DNA from: Haematobia irritans
Taxonomy: Eukaryota > Arthropoda > Insecta > Diptera > Muscidae
Assembly (NCBI RefSeq): GCF_050003625.1
Contig: NC_134397.1
Coordinates: 193,895,063-193,959,062 of the forward strand
Length of the DNA: 64,000 nt
Direction of reading: 5' to 3'
Part shown: in pieces, positions 44,101 to 54,998 of the stretch
Layout of the letters: each line of letters opens with the position of its first letter
Numbering within the stretch: the stretch's first letter is position 1
The notes under the pieces: generated by a model
What the model saw: the letters and a program-made list of their open reading frames with translations, nothing else
Told to the model about the DNA's origin: nothing
The model's database searches: none
Made by a program: the position numbers and the translations under genes

Positions 44101-44270
44101 AATTTTATTTCTATAGAAAATTTTCCTAAAATAGAAAACTTTGTCAAAATTTTATTTCTATAGAAAATTTTGTCAAAATTTCATTTCTATAGAAAATTTT
44201 GTGAACATTTTATTTCTATAGAAAATTTTATTTCTATAGAAAATTTTGTCAAAATTTTATTTCTATAGAA
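41195..44270 (+). repeat. 29-bp minisatellite array, about 3.1 kb
   Basis: About 105 units in GTC orientation. A distinctive block (TTTTATAGAAAATGTTCTC, then a TTTTTTCT run without the TATAG core) recurs near 41575, 41940, 42620 and 43880. Another block with GTCAGTCTTTTATTTC recurs near 42775, 42840 and 42955. This shows higher-order duplication of many units at a time. Confidence 0.95.
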
Positions 44271-46107
44271 ATAATGGTAATTAGATAATAACTATAATAA
44301 CAAGAATAAGGGGCTATTCTAAATTCATCGTTCATTAACTTGGCTTTCATAGTAGTGGCAAGACAAAGCCCATTATAAAACAATTTCGGTTTATTTCGAT
44401 TCATTGAGCATGTATAGAAGGGGAGAGAGAACATAGGAAGGTGTTTAAAACCTCCTTGTCTTATTCTTCATGTTTTGGGTCTATTACGTTTTTTCTTTTG
44501 TCTTTTGTTGTTTTTTTTATTTTTCCTCTTTTCCAAATGACACTTAAGTAGTGGACAAGAAATTAGAATACCGTCAGAGCAACGAAAAAAAAAATAAGAG
44601 AAATTTTATGAGTTTGCTGCTGCTGATGCTTTTTCTGGTGCTCCTGTCCTCCTTGTGTTACGTCACTAAATAATGAATGAAACTGAAAATGGGAGAATAA
44701 CACGCAGCTGTATAAAAATGTGAGCAGAGAAATAATCATCAGCAACGACAACAACAGTGATACAACAATACTGTCACAATTTCTCTGGTTGTATTCACTT
44801 TGAGATATTTGCACAACAGGCCCAAAAAAACACATTTCAAAGGTGAAAAGCCAGTAAAAGACCAAAGAAAGAAAAAAAAACGAAAAACAACAACATCATA
44901 AAATAAACTCAAAAAGAAACCATCGATGAATAGGTACAGAGGGAAATGTCAAATAACATCCACTCACTCACTCACACCCCACCCAGTCGTCTACTTACAT
45001 ATCGAAGGCAATAAACGATGGCATTAAGGTTGTGGCCGCTAAGTGCAAGAAATCGTAAATAGCAGAACCGACAAAATTAACAACGACAACAACCGCGCGC
45101 GCTCTCACACACATAAATACACGCGCCTTTGCCCACAATGAATCTAACATTTATGTGCACACACACACTCACGCAAACATAAGCCCATGCTTTCGTATTT
45201 AACGACAATGGGTCAGAGTACTAGAGAGCTAACATAACATCTGTTAAAGTTTCTTGTTTTTTGTTGTTGTTGCTATTGTAGCCTATTTTAAGGGATGCTT
45301 TGTGTCTGTGTCTAGGCTTTACACAGTAGCATAGCGTTGTACATCAAAGGAGATGAAATGTTTGCTAGCTGCTTCTTGTTCTTCCGTTAGAGTATTTGCT
45401 CACGAGCCTGACTGTGGGTGTGTGTGTGTGTTTGTGCATGTATTTATGTAGTACTTAGTCTGTTGGACATGTCTATTGAAATTTTTAAGGGATTCCTTTG
45501 CATTATTCATGTGAATGTCTGCTCTTGAATTGCCCTAAGAGTACTTTGGCAGCTCATCCAAATTAACTTTTGGAGAAAACCATTAAGAGCATTTATAAGT
45601 GCTTTGTTTATTTTTCAGTGTTGTCAATGTAATTTTAGTGTGGGAATATGTATCTTATTTTTTTAAGGTTTTTGAGTTTCCTCGTCCTCACAATTTTTGG
45701 AGAGATGTTATGAACTGAAAAATGCAAATTTTTTTATTGCCAATGTATGATTTAAATTATGGACGCGTTTAATATTTTGAAATATATAGTGGAAACGAGT
45801 TTATATCCTGTTTATTAATACCTTGAATTGAATGCTATTCTCAAGAAATATATCAAAATTATAGCTTTGGGGCTTTGACAAGGATAGTTTGGAAATCGGC
45901 TATATGGTGCCTATGTGGAAAGTCGTTTATTGTAGCTCATTGTCAAACTTGGCCTGCTTACAGATTGAAAAACAAATCTGCCCTGTATTTCAGAATGGTC
46001 GCTTCATGATAAAAGGCCTATTGGTTTGGTATTTCACAATAAAAAACACAAAATATAGAAATAAATATAACATGGCTAACAGATACAGCGGAATTGTATT
46101 AAAATTT
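44271..46107. other. Unassigned, probably host intron or intergenic DNA
   Basis: Low-complexity fly-type sequence with ACTCACTCACTCACAC, GTGTGTGTGTGTG and ACAACAACAA runs. Frames at 44563-44865 and 45889-46149 start at non-ATG codons or lack motifs. No repeat from the rest of the window is present. Confidence 0.55.
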
Positions 46108-46224
46108 GGAGTGGCCATGGCTGCCAGTATTGGGGATATTTTTCCGTGAATGGGAACGAAATTTCTAAGTTAGGATTTGGTGGTGAATTTCCATAAATTT
46201 GGGGATTTTTGTGGGGATTTTTTC

Positions 46225-46655
46225 GAGAAATTTTGTCAAAATTTATTTCTATAGAAAATTTTGTCAAAATTTTATTCCTGTAGAAAATTTTGTCAAAATT
46301 TTATTCCTATAGAAAATTTTGTCAACATTTTATTTCTACAGAAAATTTTCTTTCTATTAAAAATTTTGTCAAAATTTTATTTCTATAGAAAATTTTGTGA
46401 AAATTTTATTTCCAAAACAAATTGGTCAACATTTTATTTCTGTTGTAAAATTTTATTTCTATAGAAAATTTTGTGAAAATTTTATTTTTATTGTAAATTT
46501 TATTTCTATAGAAAATTATTTTTCTATAAAAAATTTAGTCAATATTTTATTTCTATATAGACATTTTTCTCAAAATTTTATTTCTATAGAAAATTTTGTG
46601 AAAATTTTATATCTATAGAAAATTTTGTCAAAATATTATTTCTATAGAAAATGGC
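46225..46655 (+). repeat. 29-bp repeat array in the hAT-like composite, left
   Basis: About 15 units, some shortened (CTGTTGTAAAATTTTATTTC). Confidence 0.9.
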
Positions 46656-47421
46656 AAATTTTTATACCCTTCACCACTACTGTGGTACAGGGTATAATAA
46701 GTTTGTGCATTTGTATGTAACGCCAAGAAATAGTGGTCATAGACCCACCTTTTAGTATACCGATCGGCTTAGAATTAAATTCTGAGTCGATTTAGCGATG
46801 TCCGTCTGTCTGTCTGCCCGTCTGTCTGTCTGTCCGTCTGTCTGTCTGTCCGTCTGTCTGTATATGTAATTTTGTGCACAAAGTACAGCTCGCAATTTAA
46901 GTCCGATCGTCCTCAAATTTGGCATAGGGCCGTTTCTTGGAACAGAGACAATCGCCATTGGGTTTGGAAAAAATCGGTTCATAGCTGCCATATATATTTA
47001 TCCCCGATTTGGTGATAGTTAGCGTGTTTCACAACCGATCTTCTTGAAATACCGTACATCCAAATATTTTATGAATCTCGAAAATCTTGCAAAATATCAG
47101 CCAAATCGGTTCAGATTTAGATATAGCTCCCATATATATCTTTCGTCCGATTTAGACTCATATGACCACAGAGGCCAAAGTTTACGTGAAATTTTGCACA
47201 GAGGGTAGAATTGACATTCTACCAATACTTGGTAAATTTGATTGAAATCGGTTCAAATTTAGATATAGCTCCCATATATATCTTTCGTCCGATTTGAATT
47301 TATATGGCCACAAAAGCCAGAGTTTTTCCGTGATTTGCTTCAAATTTTGCACAAGTGGTACGTTTAATAGTATCGTTAAGTGTGTCAAATTTTGTTAAAA
47401 TCGGTTCAGAATTAGATATAT

Positions 47422-47766
47422 GTTAGGTTAGGTTAGGTGGCAGCCCGATGTATCAGGCTCACTTAGACTATTCAGTCCATTGTGATACCACATTGGTGAA
47501 CTTCTCTCTTATCACTGAATGCTGCCCTATTCCATGTTAAGCTCAATGACAAGGGACCTCCTTTTTATAGCCGATTCCGAACGGCGTTCCACATTGCAGT
47601 GAAACCACTTAGAGAAGCTTTGAAACCCTCAGAAATGTCACCAGCATTACTGAGGTGGGATAATCCACCGCTGAAAAACTTTTTGGTGTTCGGTCGAAGC
47701 AGGAATCGAACCCACGACCTTGTGTATGCAAGGCGGGCATGCTAACCGTAGCATCACGGTGGCTCC
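47422..47766 (-). mobile_element. SINE, full length, in a Helitron-like copy
   Basis: Minus strand from TTAGGTTAGGTTAGG to ACGGTGGCTCCC. The tail end is next to the left target duplication CAGAATTAGATATA (47407-47420); the head end is followed by foreign sequence rather than the duplication. Confidence 0.9.
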
Positions 47767-47869
47767 CGTCAAAATAATAAGAAGGACCAATGTCTGGTAT
47801 ATAGTGCGGGTGGGTTAGGAGTTTGAGTGATTCGAAATAAGTTTTGACGTCACAAATGCCAATGCCATT
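47767..47869. other. Unique linker between SINE and array
   Basis: About 100 bp with no counterpart elsewhere in the window (GAAGGACCAATGTCTGG, GTGCGGGTGGGTTAGG). Confidence 0.4.
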
Positions 47870-48425
47870 TTTTTCTCAAAATATTAATTCTATAAAAAAT
47901 ATTGTCAAAATATTATATTTATAAAACAAATTGTCAAAACTTTATTTTCTACAGCATCTTGTGAAAATTTAATTTCTATAGCAAATTTTGTGAGCATTTA
48001 ATTTCTATATCAAATTTTGTCAAAATTTTATTTCTATAAACAATATTGTCAAAATTTTATTTTTATAAAAAAAATTGTCAAAACTTTATTTTCTACAACA
48101 ATTTGTGAAAATTTAATTTCTATAGAAAATTTGGTCAAAATTTTATTTCTTTAGAAAATTTTCTCAAAATTTTATTTCTTTAGAAAATTTTCTCAAAATT
48201 TTATTTCTATAAAAAATATTGCCAAAATTTTATTTTTATAAAAAAAATTGTCAAAGCTTTATTTTCTACAACATTTTGTGAAAATTTAATTTCTATAGCA
48301 AATTTTGTCAAAATTTTATTTCTATAGAGAATTTTGTCAAAATTTTATTTCTATAGAAAATATTGTCAAAATTTTATTTCTATAGAAAATTTTGTCAATA
48401 TTTTATTTCTGTAGAAATTTTGTCG
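47870..48425 (+). repeat. 29-bp repeat array between two SINE pieces
   Basis: About 19 units, several with the variant AAAAATTGTCAAAACTTTAT, which recurs near 47930, 48070 and 48245 and shows a duplicated multi-unit block. Confidence 0.9.
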
Positions 48426-48427
48426 AA

Positions 48428-48557
48428 ATTTCACCAGCATTACTGAGGTGGGATAATCCACCGCTGAATAACTTTTTGGTGTTCGGTCGAAGCAGGAATC
48501 GAACCCACGGCCTTGTGTGTGCAAGGCGGGCATGCTAACCATTGCACCACGGTGGCT
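48428..48557 (-). mobile_element. SINE head fragment
   Basis: From TCACCAGCATTACTGAGG to the head GGTGGCTCC. A second target duplication copy CAGATTTAGATATA follows at 48568-48581. Confidence 0.85.
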
Positions 48558-49291
48558 CCACGGTGGCCAGATTTAGATATAGCTCACATATATATCTTTC
48601 GCCCGATTGGGACTTATATGGTCTCAAAAGACAGAGTTTTCCCCTGACTTACTTCAAATTTTGCAAAAGCGGTACTTTTAACAATACTATTGTATGTGCC
48701 AAATATGGTCAAAATCGATTCAGATTTAGATATAGCTCCCATATATATCTTTCGTCCGATTTGAACTTATATGGCCTCAAAATCCAGGGTTTTGCCGTGA
48801 TTTGCTTCGAATTTCGCACAAGGAGTACGTTTAGTAGTATCGGTGCCAAATTTGGTTGAAATCGTTTGAGATTTAGATATGGCCCCCATATATATCTTCC
48901 GTCCGATTTGCACTCATATGACCAGGGGGGCATAACTCTGGCCCACCATTTACGTGAAATTTAGCATAGATAGCAGAATTATTATTCTAACTATACATGT
49001 CAAATTTCGTCAAAATCGGTTCAGATTATATATTGCTCCCATAATACGTACACCAGAGTTGGGGAAATATGGTAGACTGTTACACATTTGCGACCCACTT
49101 TCAATGGAAGATTCCTCCAATTAACTGGATAGCGTTAGCCGATTTAAATTTTAATTCTAGAGATTTTGTAGAAGTAAAAAAATTGCCTCTTTTATATAGC
49201 TTCCAGCAAATGTGAAGTAGTTGAGATGGTAACACAAATTTTGGCCTACATAGGGGTGAAGGGTATAATATAGTCGGCCCCGCCCGAAAAT

Positions 49292-50820
49292 GAAAATTTT
49301 ATTTCTATAGAAAATTAATGAAGTACATCTTCATTAAATTTTGTCAAAAATGTATTTCTATAGAAAATTTTGTCAAAATTTTATTCCTATAGAAAATTTT
49401 GTCAAAATTTTATTCCTATAGAAAATTTTTTCAAAATTTTATTTCTATAGAAAATGTCGTTAAAATTTTATTTCAACATTTTATTTCCATAGAAAATGTT
49501 GTAAAAATTTTATTTCTAAAGAAAATTTTGTGAAAATTTTATTTTTTATAGTAAATTTTATTTCTATAGAAAATGTTGTAAAAATTTTATTTCTATAGAA
49601 AATTTTATTTTTATTGTAAATTTTATTTCTATAGAAAATTATTTCTCTATAAAACATTTAGTCAATATTTTATTTCTATAAAGAAAATTTACTCAAAATT
49701 TTATTTCGACATTTTATTTCTATAGAAAATATTGTAAAAATGTTATTTCTATAGAAAATTTTGTGAAAATTTTATATCTATTGAAAATTTTGTCAAAATA
49801 TTATTTCTATAGAAAATTTTGTCAAATTTTTATTTCTATAGAAAATTTTGTGAAAATTTTATTTCTATAGAAAATTAATGAAGTACCTCTTCATTAAATT
49901 TTGTCAAAAATTTATTTCTATGGAAAATTTTGTGAAAATTTTATATCTATAGAAAATTTTGTCAAAATATTATTTCTATAGAAAATTTTGTCAAATTTTT
50001 ATTTCTATAGAACATTTTGTGAAAATTTTATTTCTACAGAAAATTAATGAAGTACCTCTTCATTAAATTTTGTCAAAAATTTATTTCTATAGATAGTATT
50101 GTCAAAATTTTATTCCTATAGAAAATTTGTCAAAATTTTATTCCTATAGAAAACTTTGCCAACATTTTATTTCTATAGAAAATTTTGTCAACATTTTATT
50201 TCTACAGAAAATTTTGTCAAAATTTTATTTCTATAGAAATTTTTGTCAAGATTTTATATCTATACAAAATTTTGTCAAAAATTTTTTTCAATAGAAAAAT
50301 ATTATTTCTATAGAAAATTTTGTCAAAATATTATTTCTATAGAAATTTATGTTAAAATTTTATTTCTATAGAAAATTTTGTGAAAATTTTATACCTATAG
50401 AAAATTTTGTCAAAATCTATCTATAGGAAATTTTGTCAACATTTTATTTCTATAGAAAATTTTGTGAAAATTTTATTTCTATAGAAAATTTTGTTAAAAT
50501 TTTATTTCTGTAGAAAATTTTGTGAAAATTTTATTTCTATAAAAAATTTTGTTAAAATTTTATATCCAAAAGATATTGGTCAACATTTCATTTCTATAGA
50601 AAATGTTGTAAAAATTTTATTTCTAAAGAAAATTTTGTGAACATTTTATTTTTATAGTAAATTTTATTTCTATAGAAAATTTTATTTCTATAAAAAATTT
50701 AGTCAAAATTTTATTTCTATATAGAAAATTTTGTCAAAATTTTATTTCTATAGAAAATTTTGTCAAAATTTTATTTTTAGAGTACATTTTGTGAAAATTT
50801 TAATTTTATAGAAAATTAAT
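49292..50820 (+). repeat. 29-bp array with a recurrent hairpin motif
   Basis: About 50 units in GTC orientation. AATGAAG-TACCT-CTTCATT, an inverted repeat, appears at 49317-49335 (with TACAT), 49877-49895 and 50046-50064, and its first half at 50818. It marks copies of a longer block (spacing about 560 and 169 bp). Confidence 0.93.
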
Positions 50821-50825
50821 GAAGT

Positions 50826-51178
50826 ACCTCTTTGCAAAATCTACCAAAACATCAAAAATTCTATCAATCTACTGAAGACTGGTAGGATTCTACCAACTTT
50901 TGCAACGTGTCTACCACCCAATTTTACTACTTGAATATTTAAAAGTATATTTTCGTTCATAAATACAAGGTCACCGAACTCCCACACCACAACACCAGTC
51001 TCTTGGTGTTGTGGTTCGAAATATTGATCTTATTGCAGCTTGCTGCATGTGACAAAATTTTAATTTTTAAATTATTACTGATTTTCTACAGCAAAACTGT
51101 ATTGGAGATTTTTGTGAGGAATTTAAATTTAAATTAGAATTTTTGGGGACAAGAGCCAGAAAAATACTGGCAACACTG
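50826..51178. repeat. Right flank of the composite with hairpin
   Basis: Contains the CTACCAAAAC and GGTAGGATTCTACCAAC words shared, in reverse, with 17180-17280. A perfect 11-bp hairpin, CCACAACACCA (50987-50997) with TGGTGTTGTGG (51004-51014), follows, then AT-rich DNA to the terminal ATACTGGCAACACTG. Confidence 0.6.
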
Positions 51179-51186
51179 GGAGTGGC

Positions 51187-51589
51187 AATCTTATTATAGT
51201 CGTTTTTCTCTCGTGGTGTTTATAAAAAGGCCTATATTATTCGGACATCGGAGCGTATAATCAATACAGGCATAAAAATTCGTTGATCATACGACACATG
51301 TTCCTATCAAATGTAACGTATATGTGCTCATGAGGGGAATACCAATAATTTAACTTTCAGCAATGACTTGTGCGGAATAGAGACACTAACATGGGTTATT
51401 CACTCGCGCACAGTCCAAAGACGATTGGCTTTTTCGTAGTGCTATCCGTAGGAAGGTAGACAGTTGGGAAAAAAACTAATGGGCGGCGATGACCAATACT
51501 TCAATTGATCAGTTTTCATTATTATTATTAATTTTTTTTTTAATAAATACCTAAATATTAGAATTTGCGTTCACAAAGTTTTCCTCTTT
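51187..51589. other. Unassigned sequence
   Basis: No recognised gene or repeat. TTTATAAAAAGG at about 51220 resembles a TATA box but nothing supports a promoter. Confidence 0.4.
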
Positions 51590-51877
51590 TGTACGTGGTA
51601 AGATATGGTAATATCATTAATTTAAAGCACAATTATTATTAAATATTTTTGAAGAATATTCCTAAATGGACAAATCGGCAGAATCACCGTTAAATTAAAT
51701 ATTCTTTTTGAGTTTTATAAGTAAATGCTCAATTAGGTGAATAATTATGCCTAATGATTCCATAATTTATTCTATTTCATTAAGTCACTAACAGCCAACT
51801 GCATTACATTTTAAAAATAACAATTCACAAATTACCGAGAAGTATTTTTTATTGTCATTATAATTCAACGCAATATA
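51590..51877 (+). repeat. Diverged copy of the 56371-57312 element
   Basis: Shares, in order, AATCACCGTTAAATTA, ATTCTTTTTGAGTTTTATAA, AATAACAATTCACAAATTAC and CGAGAAGTATTTTTTATTGT with 57030-57240. It is cut on the right by Himar1. Confidence 0.6.
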
Positions 51878-52565
51878 ACAGGTTGGCTGATAAGTCCCCG
51901 GTCTAACAAAGAAAAACACATTTTTTTCAAAATTCGTTTTTAGTATTCAACATAGTTCCCTTCAAGAGCGATACAAAGGTCGTTATAATGACCTTCCAAT
52001 TTTTTGATACTACTCCACTATAATAGTCACTGTTCATGGTTTTCCCTTCTCAAGATAATCGATAAAAATTATTCCATGCGCATCCCAAAAAACAGAGGCC
52101 ATTACTTTGCCAACAGAGCTTCGAATATCCAAATATTGATGTATGATATGACCAACACATTCCTTTGATATCTTTAAGGCCTCTACTATCTCGATCAACT
52201 TCATTTTACGGTCATTCAAAATCATTTTGTGGATTTTTTTTATGTTTTCGTCGGTAACCACCTCTTTCGGGCGTCCACTGCGTTCACCGTCCTCCGTGCT
52301 GATTTCACCACGCTTGAATTTTGCATACCAATCAATTATTGTTGATTTCCCTGGGCCAGAGTCCGGAAACTCATTATCAAGCCAAGGTTTTGCTTCCACC
52401 GTATTTTTTCTCTTCAGAAAACAGTATTTTATCAAAACACGAAATTCCTTTTTTCTTTTTTTATCGCTATAACAAAAGTTGCTTCACAAAAGACGCTCTA
52501 TCTCACAAACTAATTGACTTAAAGACGTCAAATTTTGACACGAATCATTTGAAGGTTGGTACTAT
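51878..52565 (-). mobile_element. Himar1: Himar1-like mariner, internally deleted and 5'-truncated
   Basis: Starts with the 3' repeat ACAGGTTGGCTGATAAGTCC after TA (51876-51877) and reads back through the 3' end, but stops at GGTTGGTACTAT before the 5' repeat. Several internal stretches are missing. Confidence 0.9.
52034..52435 (-). pseudogene. Himar1-like transposase remnant
   Basis: Frame of 133 codons. It keeps KYCFLKRKNTVEAKPWLD, the helix-turn-helix up to SKECVGHIIHQYLDI, then jumps to SVGKVMASVFWDAHGI. The jump removes about 80 residues including the first aspartate (DETW block). The part with aspartates two and three is also deleted. The surviving portion is the DNA-binding half. Confidence 0.88.
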
Positions 52566-53841
52566 CAAAAAATTGGTCATACTGACCTTATAGTTTTCGA
52601 TAGTTCGTATAGTAAGCGTTATCTTTCTTTTCGCGGTACAATGGAAAATATGAGGGAAATTGTTAAGACTCTCCCTGATTACGAAGATGAAGTCCCGATG
52701 TCCGATGAGGAAAGAGAGATTATAGAAAGTGATGTTGCACCGGTTCTTTGCGAGCCGTTACCAGCTATCGAGCAGGTCCCTGACGTCAGGATGACCCCAG
52801 TCGTCGCCTCTTCACAAGAGGTAGTACCGACGCAAATAGTTGTCCCTCCGTCGTGGGCTGATACAGGTCCTTCTGACGTATCCACAACCAACATAGCCAA
52901 ATCGTCGTCATCCCCTACGGGAACTGCCCAAAAGAATTCAGGTGTGAATAAAAGGGTGCACTCGAATGTCTGTATGTTGTGTAGGCGAAGTCACAATCTA
53001 CGGTCGTGTCGTAAATTTTTGAACATGAGTTTAGAGCAACGATTGCGTATCGTAGTGTTGCATCGGGTTATGTTCAAACTGTCTGGGCAGGTCACACATG
53101 CGATCGACCTGCAATAGTCGCGAAGGTGCCGCGAATGTGGAGATAGCCACCATACGCTGCTTCATTCATTTGACCAGCAACAACGTCCTTCCGCTCCATC
53201 GTTCACCTTGTCGAAGAGAAAGTCTTAGTCAAGTTCGTCCGTTAATTCGTCCGCGTACTGCATAACAAATGCAACTCCCATATCTGGACCGATGTTGGTT
53301 CTACAACCAACCGTAACGCTTGGTCCCACTATTGTCCTCTTGCTTGTCTTGTCCGATCGTCGAATTCCTGTCCGAGCTGTCCTCGATCCGTGTGCGGGGT
53401 ATAGTATGATTTGTAGAGTCTAGCCCTGAGCCTACGGCTTGTCTCAGCGATGATGTCGCAGGACACATTTTGTACGCTTATTGCTGTCTCCCGACACAAT
53501 GCAGAAAATAAATTGGATTTTTCTGTTCGGGTAACGGCCCTGACCCGTGTTGTTACCCCGTCGTCGTCGGCTCCAGATTCGATACGGGAACACTTCGAGA
53601 GTCTCCAGCTGGCCGACCCAATGTTTTACCGTCCTGCCGGGGTGGGGTTGGTCCTAGGGCCCGATGTCTACGCACGGGTTATGAAAACACAGATATTTTC
53701 GAGTCCTGGGTTCCCATTGGCGCAGCTAACGATGTTCGGCTGGGTAGTGTCAGGTCAATGTCAACCATAAGTGTCGTAGGTCATTCTGGCCAAAAATTGA
53801 GACACTGCAGACCCTCCGGGTCAACGGCTCTACGAGCACTT
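52566..53841 (+). pseudogene. BEL/Pao-type LTR retrotransposon remnant (gag end and protease)
   Basis: Frame 52641-53117 has an acidic N-terminal part, then VCMLCRRSHNLRSCRKFLNM, a C-x2-C-x3-H-x4-C knuckle followed by SLEQRLRIV. After a frame change comes RCRECGDSHHTLLH. Downstream, broken frames read VRAVLDPCAGYSMICRV, the aspartic protease region, and frame 53450-53770 reads FESLQLADPMFYRPAGVGLV, LGPDVYARVMKTQIFSSPGF and LAQLTMFGWVVSGQ, typical of BEL/Pao polyproteins after the protease. Stops lie near 53228 and 53424. Reverse transcriptase, integrase and LTRs are absent: the right side is cut by the CCCAGC element at 53843, the left joins a truncated Himar1. Confidence 0.8.
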
Positions 53842-53842
53842 A

Positions 53843-54996
53843 CCCAGCAAAAAAAATTGGAAGTTGTTCCACAAACATTTCTTTTAAAGCCCATCCCAGA
53901 ATCCCCCATCGAGTTTTTTCAACTTCCGATGCAGTCCTTTTGAACAAGTCCACAAACATTTCTTCTAAAGCGCATCGTGGGATCCCCCAATAATTTTTTT
54001 CCACTTCCGATGCAGTCCTTTTTGGACAAGTGCACAAACATTTCTTCTAAAGCGCATCTTGGGATCCCCCAATGATTTTTTTCTACTTCCGATGCAGTCC
54101 TTGTGGACAAGTATTAGAAAGAACGCAATCAGGCTATTTTAAGTGCAAATTTTGTATTATCAAATTTTAGAAAAAAATAGAAAACTTATAAAAAACTAAA
54201 AAAAAAAATAGAAATTAATAAAAAAAGTAAAAAATAATAAAAAAAAATAAATTTCATCCGCGCTGGGATTTGAACCTGTGCCGATTGACTTTTTCGCTTT
54301 CATGAAAGTTGTTTTGAGAAGGTTTTGCAAATTACGAGAATTTTTAATTTTTTTTTGTTGATTTTTAATGGAAAAAATATATTTATACGAAAACATATGC
54401 CGAAAATAAAAACTAAAAACGATGCATGACATAAAAAAATCATTTTTTAGAAAAATATTTGATAAAAAATTGCCGCTGGTGAGATTTGAACCTGCGTTTC
54501 TTATTTTTTCGTTCATACTAATAAAGAACATCTCGAGAAGCAATTAAAATGTTATTCCTTGGTGTCGTATTACGATCATATCACAAACATTTGAATTGAC
54601 CTTTCGACGCTTTATGTTCAATGGCGTTTGTGGCTGAGTGTGCTGAGACGTTCTGTTATGGTGCCAGCAAACCCAGGTTCAATCCCTGGTCGGAGCGAAA
54701 AAGTTCTTCAAATTGTAAAAATTAGATAATAGGAAAATAATTGTGTAATAAAACATATTGATGAAAAAAAAGTGAAATTGGTTGAAAAATTTTTTTTTTT
54801 CACTTTTTAAATTTCTTCATTCAAATTAACTTCCAGGGCACAACTTCTAAAACAATGCAAAGGATCCAAAAAGGAAGTACTTCCGTCCTATGACAAGCCC
54901 CTGTAAAATTCATTGGAGATGATCCAAGTTTGCATTACTTCCGGATCACAGATTGGGGATCCAAACTACTTTTTTGGAAGCTCTTTTTTTGCTGGG
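53843..54996. mobile_element. DNA element with CCCAGCAAAAA inverted ends and tRNA-like segments
   Basis: Ends CCCAGCAAAAAAAATTGGAA and CTCTTTTTTTGCTGGG are inverted, flanked by TA (53841-53842 and 54997-54998). Near the left end a unit of about 81 bp (ACAAACATTTCTTCTAAAGC) repeats at 53871, 53952 and 54034. Box B-like words appear three times: GGATTTGAACCTGTG near 54259 and GAGATTTGAACCTGCG near 54482 (minus strand), and CAGGTTCAATCCC at 54674 (plus). No transposase. It interrupts the BEL remnant. Confidence 0.75.
54623..54697 (+). other. tRNA-like segment (pseudo-tRNA) inside the element
   Basis: Box A TGGCTGAGTGTGCTGAG at 54631 and box B GGTTCAATCCC are present. The T arm is perfect (CCAGG, TTCAATC, CCTGG), but the acceptor stem and anticodon arm pair poorly. 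It is best read as a tRNA-derived relic, not a working tRNA. Confidence 0.5.
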
Positions 54997-54998
54997 TA

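Larger units (their letters stand above)
46663..49286 (+). mobile_element. Helitron-like repeat family B, copy 2, with a SINE-array insertion
   Basis: Starts TATACCCTTCACCAC with hairpin partner GTGGTACAGGGTA and a TCTG-rich block at 46800-46860. It ends at AGTCGGCCCCGCCCG, missing the last 25 bp found in other copies. It is interrupted at 47421-48567. Confidence 0.75.
46116..51178. mobile_element. hAT-like composite element, about 5.1 kb, carrying arrays
   Basis: A perfect 8-bp duplication GGAGTGGC flanks it (46108-46115 and 51179-51186). The ends are inverted: CATGGCTGCCAGTATT on the left and the complement of CAGTGTTGCCAGTATT on the right, 13 of 16 matching. An 8-bp duplication and CAnnGnTGCCA ends are typical of hAT elements. 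Inside are three 29-bp arrays, a Helitron-like copy and SINE material. No transposase is visible, so it is non-autonomous. Confidence 0.65.

Noticed and set aside
47767..47869. A host single-copy fragment as evidence for transduction by the SINE
   Set aside because: It lies on the head side of the SINE, not beyond the tail, and its origin cannot be judged from this window alone.
53843..54996. Two LTRs around the BEL/Pao remnant
   Set aside because: The repeated CCCAGCAAAAA ends are inverted, not direct, and belong to a separate TA-flanked DNA element.
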